From Paraescarpia echinospica (taxonomy: Eukaryota; Annelida; Polychaeta; Sabellida; Siboglinidae), in NCBI GenBank assembly GCA_020002185.1, contig CM034537.1, positions 67,791,819-67,855,818 on the forward strand: a stretch of DNA of 64,000 nucleotides. Reading direction: 5' to 3'. Below are positions 25,386-35,818 of the stretch, piece after piece. The notes beneath the pieces are model-generated. The model did not search any database. It was not told the DNA's origin and saw only the letters and a program-made list of their open reading frames with translations. Position 1 is the first letter of the stretch, and every line of letters begins with the position of its first letter. Both the position numbers and the translations under genes were made by a program.

Positions 25386-25482
25386 ACAAAATAGCCCAGC
25401 GTAAGTTATATGCCTGTGCCAATAACAGACGTGTTCTCAACCGTACGGGTAATATTAAGATTTACTGACGTAATAGAACTAA
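25210..25482. repeat. Near-perfect palindrome, 100-nt arms with (TA)n centre
   Basis: The left arm 25210-25309 and the right arm 25383-25482 are reverse complements with only three mismatches. They enclose about 70 bp of (TA)n interrupted by a gttgtgttta block. The structure could form a long hairpin or cruciform. The right arm's last base is the first base of the 18-bp terminal repeat of the next element, so the two structures abut. Confidence 0.95.
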
Positions 25483-28400
25483 CTCTGGGTTAGTTTTAAC
25501 TATATTGTTAATTGTCCAGTCTACGTTGTGTGAAGGAGCGGCAGTTAGTGCATTACACACAGCATATCGATATCCACTCAACCAGAGAGCCAGCAACCAT
25601 AAATAAAGTCCGAAGGAGACCTACAGATAAGAAGAAAAACCAGAAAGTAGAACACAACCTGATAGATACGACACTAGAGACTAGACCAGTGTAGGTGTAC
25701 CAAGTGCGACACTAGAGACTAGACCAATATACAATGTACCAAGTGCGACACTAGAGACCAGACCAGTGTGCGGTGTACCAAGTTCGACACTAGAGATCAG
25801 ACCAGTGTGCGGTGTACCAAGTGCGACACTAGAGACCAGACGAGAGTGCGGTGTACCAAGTGCGACATTAGAGACTAGACTAGTGTACGGTGTACCAAGT
25901 GTGACACTAGAGACTAAACCAATGTACAATGTACCAAGTGCGACACTAGAGACCAGACCAGTGTGCGGTGTACCAAGTTCGACACTAGAGATCAGACCAG
26001 TGTGCGGTGTACCAAGTGCGACATTAGAGACCAGACGAGTGTGCGGTGTACCAAGTGCGACACTAGAGACTAGACTAGTGTACGGTGTACCAAGTTCGAC
26101 ACTAGAGACTAGACCAATGTACAATGTACCAAGTGTGACACTAGAGACTAAACCAATGTACAATGTACCAAGTGTGACACTAGAGACTAGACTAGAGTAC
26201 GGTGTACCAAGTTCGACACTAGAGACTAAACCAATGTACAATGTACCAAGTGTGACACTAGAGACTAAACCAATGTACAATGTACCAAGTGTGACACTAG
26301 AGACTAAACCAATGTACAATGTACCAAGTGCGACACTAGAGACTAGACCAATGTACAATGTACCAAGTGTGACACTAGAGACTAAACCTATGTACAATGT
26401 ACCAAGTCCGACACTAGAGACTAGACCAATGTACAATGTACCAAGTGTGACACTAGAGACTAAACCAATGTACAATGTACCAAGTGCGACACTAGAGACT
26501 AGACCAATGTACAATGTACCAAGTGTGACACTAGAGACTAAACCAATGTACAATGTACCAAGTGCGACACTAGAGACTAGACTAGTGTACGGTGTACCAA
26601 GTTCGACACTATAGACTAGACCAATGTACAATGTACCAAGTGTGACACTAGAGACTAAACCAATGTACAATGTACCAAGTGCGACACTAGAGACTGGACC
26701 AATGTACAATGTACCAAGTGTGACACTAGAGACTAAACCAATGTACAATGTACCAAGTGCGACACTAGAGACTAGACTAGTGTACGGTGTACCAAGTTCG
26801 ACACTATAGACCAGACCAATGTACAATGTACCAAGTGTGACACTAGAGACTAAACCAATGTACAATGTACCAAGTGCGACACTAGAGACTAGACCAATGT
26901 ACAATGTACCAAGTGCGACACTAGAGACTAGACTAGTGTACGGTGTACCAAGTTCGACACTATAGACTAGACCAATGTACAATGTACCAAGTGTGACACT
27001 AGAGACTAAACCAATGTACAATGTACCAAGTGCGACACTAGAGACTAGACCAATGTACAATGTACCAAGTGTGACACTAGAGACTAAACCAATGTACAAT
27101 GTACCAAGTGCGACACTAGAGACTAGACCAATGTACAATGTACCAAGTGTGACACTAGAGACTAAACCAATGTACAATGTACCAAGTGCGACACTAGAGA
27201 CTAGACTAGTGTACGGTGTACCAAGTTCGACACTAGAGACTAGACCAATGTACAATGTACCAAGTGTGACACTAGAGACTAAACCAATGTACAATGTACC
27301 AAGTGCGACACTAGAGACTAGACTAGTGTACGGTGTACCAAGTTCGACACTAGAGACTAAACCAATGTACAATGTACCAAGTGTGACACTAGAGACTAAA
27401 CCAATGTACAATGTACCAAGTGTGACACTAGAGACTAAACCAATGTACAATGTACCAAGTGCGACACTAGAGACTAGACCAATGTACAATGTACCAAGTG
27501 TGACACTAGAGACTAAACCAATGTACAATGTACCAAGTGCGACACTAGAGACTAGACCAATGTACAATGTACCAAGTGTGACACTAGAGACTAAACCAAT
27601 GTACAATGTACCAAGTGCGACACTAGAGACTAGACCAATGTACAATGTACCAAGTGTGACACTAGAGACTAGACCAATGTACAATGTACCAAGTGCGACA
27701 CTAGAGACTAGACCAATGTACAATGTACCAAGTGTGACACTAGAGACTAAACCAATGTACAATGTACCAAGTGCGACACTAGAGACTAGACCAATGTACA
27801 GTGTACCAAGTATGACACTAGAGACTAAACCAATGTACAATGTACCAAGTGCGACACTAGGGACTAGACCAATGTACAATGTACCAAGTGCGACACTAGA
27901 GACTAGACCAATGTACAATGTACCAAGTGTGACACTAGAGACTAGACCAATGTACAATGTACCAAGTGCGACACTAGAGACTAGACTAGTGTACAGTGTA
28001 CCAAGTATGACACTAGAGACTAAACCAATGTACAATGTACCAAGTGCGACACTAGAGACTAGACCAATGTACAATGTACCAAGTGCGACACTAGAGACTA
28101 GACCAATGTACAATGTACCAAGTGTGACACTAGAGACTAAACCAATGTACAATGTACCAAGTGCGACACTAGAGACTAGACCAATGTACAATGTACCAAG
28201 TGCGACACTAGAGACTAGACCAATGTACAATGTACCAAGTGCGACACTAGAGACTAGACCAATGTACAATGTACCAAGTGTGACACTAGAGACTAAACCA
28301 ATGTACAATGTACCAAGTGCGACACTAGAGACTAGACTAGTGTACGGTGTCCCAAGTTCGACACTATAGACCAATGTACAATGTACCAAGTGTGACACTA

Positions 28401-29219
28401 GAGACTAGACCAATGTACAGTGTACCAAGTGTGACACTAGAGACTAAACCAATGTACAATGTACCAAGTGCGACACTAGAGACTAGACCAATGTACAATG
28501 TACCAAGTGCGACACTAGAGACTAGACCAATGTACAGTGTACCAAGTGTGACACTAGAGACTAGACCAATGTACAGTGTACCAAGTGTGACACTAGAGAC
28601 TAAACCAATGTACAATGTACCAAGTGCAACACTAGAGACTAAACCAATGTACAATGTACCAAGTGTGACACTAGAGACTAGACCAATGTACAATGTACCA
28701 AGTGCGACACTAGAGACTAGACCAATGTACAATGTACCAAGTTCGACACTAGAGACTAGACCAATGTACAATGTACCAAGTGTGACACTAGAGACTAAAC
28801 CAATGTACAATGTACCAAGTGTGACACTAGAGACTAGACCAATGTACAGTGTACCAAGTGCGACACTAGAGACTAGACCAATGTACAATGTACCAAGTTC
28901 GACACTAGAGACTAGACCAATGTACAATGTACCAAGTGTGACACTAGACACTAAACCAATGTACAATGTACCAAGTGCGACACTAGAGACTAGACCAATG
29001 TACAGTGTACCAAGTATGACACTGATAAACTGATAAGTTTCTGAAAATCAGCCATTCATCATACCTATTTAGAAACACTTTCTTCCTAACTACAATAAAA
29101 ACGAGTGAAATGTTGTACCACAAAGCTATATTTCAGTGATTTCATGTTGCTTAAATAAAAAATTCATTCGAGAACAATCGTGAGCAGTGTCTTTCAACCT
29201 CTTAAAACTAACCCAGAGT
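25482..29219. mobile_element. Putative TIR element filled by a 39-bp satellite
   Basis: An 18-bp sequence, ACTCTGGGTTAGTTTTAA, at 25482-25499 recurs as its exact reverse complement at 29202-29219. Between them lie about 165 bp of left unique sequence, the 39-bp tandem array and about 180 bp of right unique sequence. This looks like a non-autonomous terminal-inverted-repeat element or a DNA element hosting a satellite core. No transposase frame is visible. No convincing target-site duplication flanks the repeats. Helitron-related elements with tandem cores are known in bivalves, but no Helitron terminus was identified here, so the class is open. Confidence 0.6.
25666..29025. repeat. 39-bp satellite array, about 86 copies, with 78-bp higher-order period
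   Basis: The unit is 39 bp, containing gactagaccaatgtacaatg then taccaagtgtgacactaga. Neighbouring units mostly alternate between a gactaaacc/gtgcgacac type and a gactagacc/gtgtgacac type, giving a 78-bp dimer. A third variant (actagtgtacggtgtaccaa) recurs at longer spacing. Because 39 is a multiple of three, stop-free frames extend across it on both strands: MYNVPSVTLETKP on +, and LGTLYIGLVSSVA on minus for 905 codons. The small shift near 28365-28375 breaks both. The open frames are a property of the period; translation is not supported. Confidence 0.97.
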
Positions 29220-29394
29220 CACCATGCGCACTAGCGTAATGTGTCCGTAGAACATGTAAGTTACATACAAAATACAGAACTCATTGTACAACTGGCGCCA
29301 CATTGCGGAGGTTGTTGAACACCCGTCTGTTCACCCGGCTGTGTGACGCTGATGTATCAATATAGTGACGTGATGGTAGTGAGCACTACCACCA
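29220..29394. other. Short unique spacer
   Basis: Unique sequence between the TIR element and the LINE remnant. It contains a palindromic ctggcgccac word near 29290. No gene. Confidence 0.5.
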
Positions 29395-30140
29395 AGAACA
29401 AGAACAAGAAGTTTATTTTGACCCCAAAAAAACACAATAATAACACAATAAACATGTCAACAAATAAAATAAATATGCATATAATATTACAGGTATATAC
29501 CATTTCTTAAAAGCAGAAATAATAAATGATTAAAGCAGAACAAATATACCTTTTGTTTTAAGACACACGAGAGGGTCAGTGGCTCCCACTAAGACATGCT
29601 GTCGCTATCATGGGAGCCAGTTAGTTATAACCAATTATAATAATTTTTTTTAATGTTTTATTTAACATATGTTCTTTATATCTTACATATCGGCTGATAT
29701 ATTTAAATATGTGCATATACTTAAATAGTAGTTTTCCATTTTGTAATAATTTGCATAATTGATGTTGGATACATGAATAACAGTGTGTAAATGTGCATGT
29801 ATCTTTGTATTTTTTCAGGAAAATATTTTAGCGTAGATTGCAAAGCCTCGCAGGCTTGAGTATATATCTTTGTTGTCTCACAATTTCAGGAGTATTGTTT
29901 ATAGTGTGGGGCAAGTTATATTTAAGACATTGTTTTGCAAATTCATGTTTAGTTCTGACGGTAAGTATATTTTTAGATTTCCGAGTATCATGATGGTGTG
30001 TATTAGCAATGGAAGTAATCTGCCAGTTTAATAAATAAACAGGTAGGTTTTAGAATGTATTTAAAGTAAAATTTAAATTCTTGTAATTTTAATTGGTCTT
30101 CTATTTTTAACAAATTAAGTTGCTTAAACAGTGGCTCGGA
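29395..30140 (-). mobile_element. Non-LTR retrotransposon 3' end (degraded)
   Basis: Read on the minus strand from about 30137, the sequence encodes EPLFKQLNLLKIEDQLKLQE then FKFYFKYILKP, followed after a frameshift by HHHDTRKSKNILTVRTKHEF. This is the C-terminal pattern of many invertebrate LINE reverse transcriptases (PLFK.L..LKI, then a YNTR-like motif). The remaining 3' part is AT-rich with stops and ends in a (ttcttg)n-like tail near 29395-29410. It is 5'-truncated, with no RT catalytic core present. The clade is uncertain. Confidence 0.7.
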
Positions 30141-30262
30141 GTGTTTAGCACTGGCGAAAACTTAGAACATGCTTAATCGAAAGTCGTATGATTAAAAAGG
30201 CATTTTCTTTAGGCTGTGCTCGTCAGTGAGTTCCTTGCGCTTAAACACGACGCCAGCACGTA

Positions 30263-30460
30263 TGACGTCACAGAGAAAACATGCTTAAAAGAAAAACATC
30301 ACTGATATCAGACAATGTTAGGGCACACGTGGGCCTAACCTACATACACAAGTAGACACCTTTGTTAAACCAATAGCATCCTCCTTCCGATGTTGCACGC
30401 TGGTTTTTATCTTGTTAAAACGTGTGACGTTGTAGCGTTTAACGACGCAGCGTGTGACGT
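30263..30460 (+). promoter_or_regulatory. CRE-like TGACGT cluster upstream of beta-tubulin 1
   Basis: A perfect TGACGTCA lies at 30263-30270, and TGACGT half-sites at 30425 and 30455. They are 225-425 bp upstream of the tubulin start codon, in a locally CpG-rich region. Such sites bind CREB/ATF-type factors in animals. Function here is inferred from position only; no TATA box was identified. Confidence 0.35.
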
Positions 30461-30684
30461 CGCAACGTATGACCTCACCGCGTATTGTCGCCCATCTTCC
30501 GTTGCGTGCAAACTCGGCACCTTCGGTATCGCTGCTGCCTCAGCCTGAGACCTCCGCGCGACAGCCGTGGCCCGAGACGGGAGGAACACCAGCAGCGGCG
30601 GCCGGATGGGAATCACAAACTAAGCCGATAAAAACACACCTCGCATGGGAAAAACATCTGCAAAGTTAAAGAAACAGAGCAACC

Positions 30685-30741
30685 ATGAGAGAAATCTTAG
30701 TGATACAAGTTGGACAGTGCGGAAATCAAATGGGTTCAAAG
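30685..30741 (+). CDS. Beta-tubulin 1, exon 1
   Basis: ATG at 30685 in the context gcaaccATGAG opens MREILVIQVGQCGNQMGSK, the invariant beta-tubulin N-terminus. MREI is the tetrapeptide recognised in co-translational tubulin mRNA autoregulation, and GQCGNQ is the nucleotide-binding T1 loop. The donor AAG|GTACTC follows codon 19, a conserved intron position in animal beta-tubulins. VIQV and QMGS differ from the usual HIQA/QIGA, a first sign that this isotype is divergent. Confidence 0.95.
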
Positions 30742-32453
30742 GTACTCGCAATTCCCGTCTTGTTCCTTGTCTGCAGGCCAGCGTGATTGCGAGCTGACGG
30801 GTTGGTGGCAACGGCTTGCAAGACGTCTGGTATTTGCCAGAAGTCATTGGCTTGTTGGCTCGCAATCCATGTTAAATGGAGGTTGTCTGATCCTTGTTAA
30901 TTAATATCATATATTTAAAGACTAGAATAAATATGTCGAAGGTATAATTCCTGCCAGATTGCGTTTATTGATCCCGTAACAGTTTTCTCAATTTTTTTTC
31001 TCCCGAAATCTCAATAAATTAGTCAGTAAATTAGTAAACAACCCTTTTGCCAATATAATTGACGTCGTGTTGTGTAATCGCTAACATTCGTTGCAGTTCA
31101 GCACAGTCGCGATGTTCCCACATTCAAGACAACCAATTCAGCGAACTGCCTGATAAAGTTTCCCATCTTGGCTGATCCCAAGTAACGGAACAGTTGACCT
31201 CCCTTTAAAGGGAATGTAAAACATTGGTTAACAATGGCAAATGTGAATGTCGTAACCGTCGTAAGCTGGTGAACAGGGGTGGGGGCTGTGGTTGATAGTT
31301 GTGAGCATAAGGTGGCCAAGCATGACATCGGGTTTTACAAATGAGGTATCAGCGTTTTATGGGAAGCTACAGTTGTTCAATTATTTGGAAAACTTCAAAT
31401 TACACCCCCTCAGATATACGACAATAACCCACCCCCCATTGAAGACCAAAAACCTCCAACAGCACCGTCCAGTGAAACCTACACCCCCACCGAGGCTCAT
31501 CATAAATACTATTTCGTCTCAGACACCTTGGCCATTGCCATCTTACACAAACAGTGTGTCACCTCAATCTCCCGAGAACGGGCACATGAACCAATCAACA
31601 AACGCGTAACTACTTGTTCTAGACATTTTGCATATCCCCACCCATAGTTCTATGTAAGGCACCGTAACGCTGTACTGAAACCCTGCGTCAAAAAATAGGT
31701 AACTGTTCGAATGGTGCCCTCACCTAATCCGCGCCGCGATACTAGCAAACATTCGGGAAATACACGGGCTAAAGTAATCTCGAGCCCCACCCAAAATATT
31801 GTGAGGCTCTTCCCTTCCCCCGTCATCCCGGTTCAGACGCCTGTAAATATGCTGCATTTTGTCAACACAAGTACACTTGAGAGAGATGTGCACTAACCTA
31901 TTGGAGTCCGTTTGCTATGTAAACATTTTCAATTCCTCGTTCATCATTTTGACAAAAGTGCACCTTTAAACGAGACTCGACTCTAGCAAGATGCGACACC
32001 CGTGGTGGATTTTAGCTGCGGTGGTCATTCACAATAAAGCGGCTCGAAAGTCACAGTGTTTTGAAGATTTTTGCAAATGGTACGGCAGTATTTAATGTAA
32101 GCGGTAACAACCGGTATCTTCTATGAAATTCCATTTATTTTTAAGTTTACGAGTGAGATATATCGATTTGCAGACGGCTGTTATTGTTGCACACGGGAAG
32201 GGCCGTGAGAACGTGATTGCTTAGGAGGTGCGTTTTTTGACTCCAATCACATCCCCCTTTGACGCTCCCAGAAACCTCCAATTATACCCCCTTGACGCTT
32301 ACCAAAACATTAAACTCCACCCCTTATTGTCTTGTTTCCCCTCAAGCGGAACTCGTTTGCCTCAGCGGAGGGATGGGAATGCACCCCGCTCCCCACAGCC
32401 TACGTGTACTGCCATAGATAGGTATTATAATAGAAAATAAAACTTAATTTCAG
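30742..32453. other. Beta-tubulin 1 intron 1
   Basis: An intron of 1.7 kb. It contains one copy (31111-31152) of a 42-bp repeat also found in intron 3. It also has C-rich patches near 31400-31500 and 32245-32330. No coding exon other than tubulin is recognised. The acceptor ttaatttcag precedes exon 2. Confidence 0.85.
31111..31152. repeat. 42-bp dispersed repeat, copy 1
   Basis: This matches 33741-33782 with two mismatches (gatgttccca...ttcaagac...gcgaactgcctg). Weaker similarity extends upstream through gttcagc. Both copies are in introns of the same tubulin gene, in direct orientation. Confidence 0.85.
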
Positions 32454-32562
32454 TTCTGGGAGGTGATCTCGGACGAGCATGGCATCGACCCGAATGGCTC
32501 CTACCACGGCGACTCCGACCTGCAGTTGGAGAGAATCAACGTCTACTACACAGAGTCGCTCG
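32454..32562 (+). CDS. Beta-tubulin 1, exon 2
   Basis: Encodes [20 protein letters not shown] and [17 protein letters not shown], the standard beta-tubulin segment for residues 20-56. It begins in phase 0 after tttcag and ends in phase 1 at CTCG|GTACTC. The corresponding exon in gene 2 has the same length (109 nt) and phases, showing common descent. TESL replaces the common NEAS. Confidence 0.95.
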
Positions 32563-33140
32563 GTACTCCCATGTTTGCCATGCTACGCTATTAAAGAGAG
32601 GGTTTCCTTTCGTTTTTATCGTAAAATCATGTTATGTAATACAAAGTATATATGTTATACCACATTGTTTTAATGAACCATTTTGTTGTTGTTTAAATGT
32701 AAATGTTTCGGGAGGAGACCGTTTGTTTACATGGCAGCACGCCTCATTTGAGGGCGACGCTTCAGGTCCAACGGCTGTCTGGTACTTGTTTCTAATACAC
32801 TGTTCTTAAGACTTGGGCAAATCTATTGAAAGTATACTGCACGCCAATTTGCGTTTAATAAGCTCGAAACAGTACCCGCAATATGCAGGTTTTACCACCA
32901 ATGATTCTAAGCAGAACTCATTCAGCTAACTTCCTGCTAATAACCAATTACCATCCACATGAGTGCAGACCAACTAAGTTGAGTCAACTGTGCTCAAGGC
33001 AAACGCTTATCCAACCATAAATAGGATTGAAGAAATACTACTTTTCAAAATTATTCCTTTCAGCGGATGTCTAGCATGGGAAGCCTGTGTAGCAATAGTC
33101 CACCGTGCCGTCGGTCAGTTTGTGTCCACTCTGTTGGCAG
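32563..33140. other. Beta-tubulin 1 intron 2
   Basis: A 578-bp AT-rich intron ending in ctctgttggcag. An upstream in-frame extension (about 32990-33140) is open but does not resemble tubulin, so it is read as intron. Confidence 0.85.
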
Positions 33141-33496
33141 GCGGTCGGTACGTGCCTCGGACCATCCTCGTTGACCTGGAGGCCGGCACGATGGACTCGG
33201 TCCGAGCAGGTCCGTACGGGATGCTCTTCCGCCCCGACCACTTCGTCTTCGGCATGAACTCGGCCGCCAACAATTACGCAAAAGGCTACTATACCGAGGG
33301 AGCCGAGCTCCTGGATACCATCATGGATGTGGCGAGGAAGGAGATCGAGGACTGCGACTGCTTCCAGGGGTTCCAACTGACGCACTCCATCGGCGGCGGG
33401 ACGGGCTCCGGACTCGGGATGCTGATCCTGAACCACCTGAGGGAGGAGTATCCGGACAGGATCGTCAACCCCTTCTCCGTGACACCTTCGCCAAAG
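33141..33496 (+). CDS. Beta-tubulin 1, exon 3
   Basis: Encodes residues 56-174, from [20 protein letters not shown] through [14 protein letters not shown] to [15 protein letters not shown] is the tubulin G-box/T4 loop that contacts GTP phosphates (the usual form is GGGTGSGMG). Substitutions relative to gene 2 cluster here: [15 protein letters not shown] instead of [15 protein letters not shown], and NHLREE instead of SKIREE. The length (356 nt) and both splice phases equal those of gene 2. The donor is AAG|GTAGGC. Confidence 0.95.
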
Positions 33497-33847
33497 GTAG
33501 GCGTGTCGCGCGGCTCGTTTCTTATGGAACCTTCTCGTCATGGACACATATCGGGCAACGTTATTGTGACGGTCAATTAACAAGGATTGGTTTACCCACA
33601 ATGCCAGAAGCGACCAAAGTTTCGCATAATAAAATGTAAAAGAAACATTTCCCGGTAGAAGCAATTATATTGGCAATATAATGAATGTCGGGCGGTGTAA
33701 CTGCCAATCTCCTTGATGTTCAGCGCGCTCACGAATAACCGATGTTCCCATATTCAAGACAACCAACTCAGCGAACTGCCTGTTAGTAATTACAATCCTG
33801 ATAACCGAACAGATAACCGATAATTAATAATCGTTGTCCGTTAACAG
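33497..33847. other. Beta-tubulin 1 intron 3
   Basis: A 351-bp intron containing the second copy of the 42-bp repeat (33741-33782). The acceptor is ccgttaacag. No other feature. Confidence 0.85.
33741..33782. repeat. 42-bp dispersed repeat, copy 2
   Basis: Direct-orientation partner of 31111-31152 with two mismatches over 42 bp. Confidence 0.85.
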
Positions 33848-34300
33848 GTATCGGATACGGTAGTGGAGCCGTATAACGCAACTCTCTCATTAACACAGCT
33901 CATCGACAACTCGGATGAGACCAACGTTATTGACAACGAGGCTCTCTACGACATCTGCTTCCGTACTTTGAAGCTGACCACACCCACGTACGGTGACCTC
34001 AACCATCTCGTCTCCGCCACCATGTCCGGTTTGACAACGTGTTTCCGGTTCCCAGGCCAGCTGAACGCCGATCTGAGGAAGCTGGCAGTGAACATGGTGC
34101 CATTCCCACGTCTTCACTTCTTCATACCTGGATTCGCTCCACTCACCTCCCGCGGGTCTCAGCCATACCGAGCCCTCACGGTGCCCGAGCTCGTGGGACA
34201 GATGTTTGACGCCAAGAACATGATGACGGCGAGCGACCCACGACACGGGCGCTACCTGACGGCCGCGGCGATATTTCGGGGCAGAATGTCGATGAAGGAG
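33848..34300 (+). CDS. Beta-tubulin 1, exon 4
   Basis: Encodes residues 175-325, from [20 protein letters not shown] to GRMSMKE. It includes the nucleotide-contacting N-E-A-L-Y-D-I-C region and the highly conserved [19 protein letters not shown]. It is nearly collinear with gene 2, with small changes (MTASDP for MAACDP). It ends at GAG|GTGTGG, where gene 2 continues without interruption, so this splice boundary is unique to gene 1. The DNA reading frame stays open through the following intron. Confidence 0.93.
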
Positions 34301-34657
<357 letters not shown>

Positions 34658-35188
34658 GTGGATGAGCAGATGCTTAACATTCAGACCAAAAACAGCAGCT
34701 ACTTCGTCGAGTGGATACCGAACAACGTGAAAACGGCCGTCTGCGACATCCCGCCACGCGGCCTCAAGATGTCCAGCACCTTCATCGGCAACAACACTAG
34801 CATACAGGAGGTCTTCCGACGCATAGCGGAGCAGTTCTCGGCAATGTTCCGGCGCAGGGCGTTCCTGCACTGGTACACGGGCGAGGGCATGGAAGAGATG
34901 GAGTTCACCGAGGCCGAGTCGAACATGCATGACCTTATCTCCGAGTACCAGCAGTACCAGGACGTCACCGTTGAAGACGAGTTTGACTACGTTTCGGACG
35001 GAGGTTCAACGCGCTGGACTCGCAACAAGCCCAAGCCGCCAGTCGTCTCCACGTTCTCGAGTTTCTTAGGCCAGTATAGGGGCACACGATCAACCCCGTC
35101 AAGTTCGAAGGGATCGTCCCGGCCGAGCAGTAACAGGGGTGGGCAATATCGGAGTGGGCGTTCTGCAGGCTCCTCTAGGAAGTACTGA
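34658..35188 (+). CDS. Beta-tubulin 1, exon 5 with basic C-terminal extension
   Basis: Encodes residues 326-501. The first 110 residues ([20 protein letters not shown] onward, including WYTGEGM and EYQQYQD) are ordinary beta-tubulin H10-H12. After EDEFDY the expected acidic glutamate-rich tail is replaced by about 65 residues rich in Ser, Arg, Gly, Pro and Lys ([23 protein letters not shown]). That tail has about 13 basic residues and one acidic. The protein is 501 residues, against 447 for gene 2. The stop is TGA at 35186. The tail normally binds motors and microtubule-associated proteins and carries polyglutamylation, so this isotype should behave differently; a germline, ciliary or other specialised role is inference. 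Confidence 0.93.
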   Translation: MDEQMLNIQTKNSSYFVEWIPNNVKTAVCDIPPRGLKMSSTFIGNNTSIQEVFRRIAEQFSAMFRRRAFLHWYTGEGMEEMEFTEAESNMHDLISEYQQYQDVTVEDEFDYVSDGGSTRWTRNKPKPPVVSTFSSFLGQYRGTRSTPSSSKGSSRPSSNRGGQYRSGRSAGSSRKY

Positions 35189-35550
35189 ATGACGATGACG
35201 ACACACGTGTGTGTATATAGATATATCGTGTATGCTTACAATCAATGCAATATCTTTAACGGCACACTCATCCACGGGATGCATTTGGCTAAAACAAATA
35301 GTCTGAAATCGACGATAAGGGACAAACTATGCTCCCGCGGATAAGTGAAGTATGAGTTGGGATCTCTGGCGCAAGCAGGTCACGTGGTTGTTTCAGCGCT
35401 GGTCAAAATCACTGCGCAGACAACGTTGGCCAAACGTTTAAAATGAAGAAGCAATGCATTTGTGTGAAAGACCACAAAATGTTATCATAAGCATAATTTA
35501 GAAAGTGCAACATCAAAGACTGGGCGACAAAACTAAAAACATGTAACAAC

Positions 35551-35556
35551 AATAAA
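35551..35556 (+). terminator. Polyadenylation signal, beta-tubulin 1
   Basis: AATAAA lies 363 bp downstream of the stop, followed within 35 bp by a GT-rich stretch (gttgttcgagagtctgt). It is the first canonical signal after the gene. Confidence 0.65.
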
Positions 35557-35654
35557 ATGCAAAACTAAACTATAACTCCCGTTGTTCGAGAGTCTGTAAC
35601 CTGTACAAGCTCCTGTGTATCAGTTGCTTCTTTCATCTTACATCCGACTAGATT

Positions 35655-35655
35655 A

Positions 35656-35689
<34 letters not shown>

Positions 35690-35818
35690 ATACTACTACT
35701 ACTATTACTACTATTACTACTACAACAACAACAACTACTACTACTACTACTAAAACTACTACTATTACTACTACTACAACAACAACTACTACTACTACTA
35801 CTACTACTAATAATAATA
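35655..35818. repeat. (ACT)n/(ACA)n trinucleotide microsatellite
   Basis: A mostly CTA/ACT repeat with AAC and ATT interruptions, grading into (aat)n at the right edge, where the 3' end of the minus-strand LINE begins. Seen from the LINE, its (TTA)n tail grades into this array. Confidence 0.95.

Noticed and set aside
25681..28398. A 905-codon minus-strand open frame (and long + frames) reading a 13-residue repeat
   Set aside because: The unit is 39 bp and happens to lack stops in those frames, so any number of copies stays open. There is no non-repeat coding flank, no start context and no codon signature, so it is treated as satellite.
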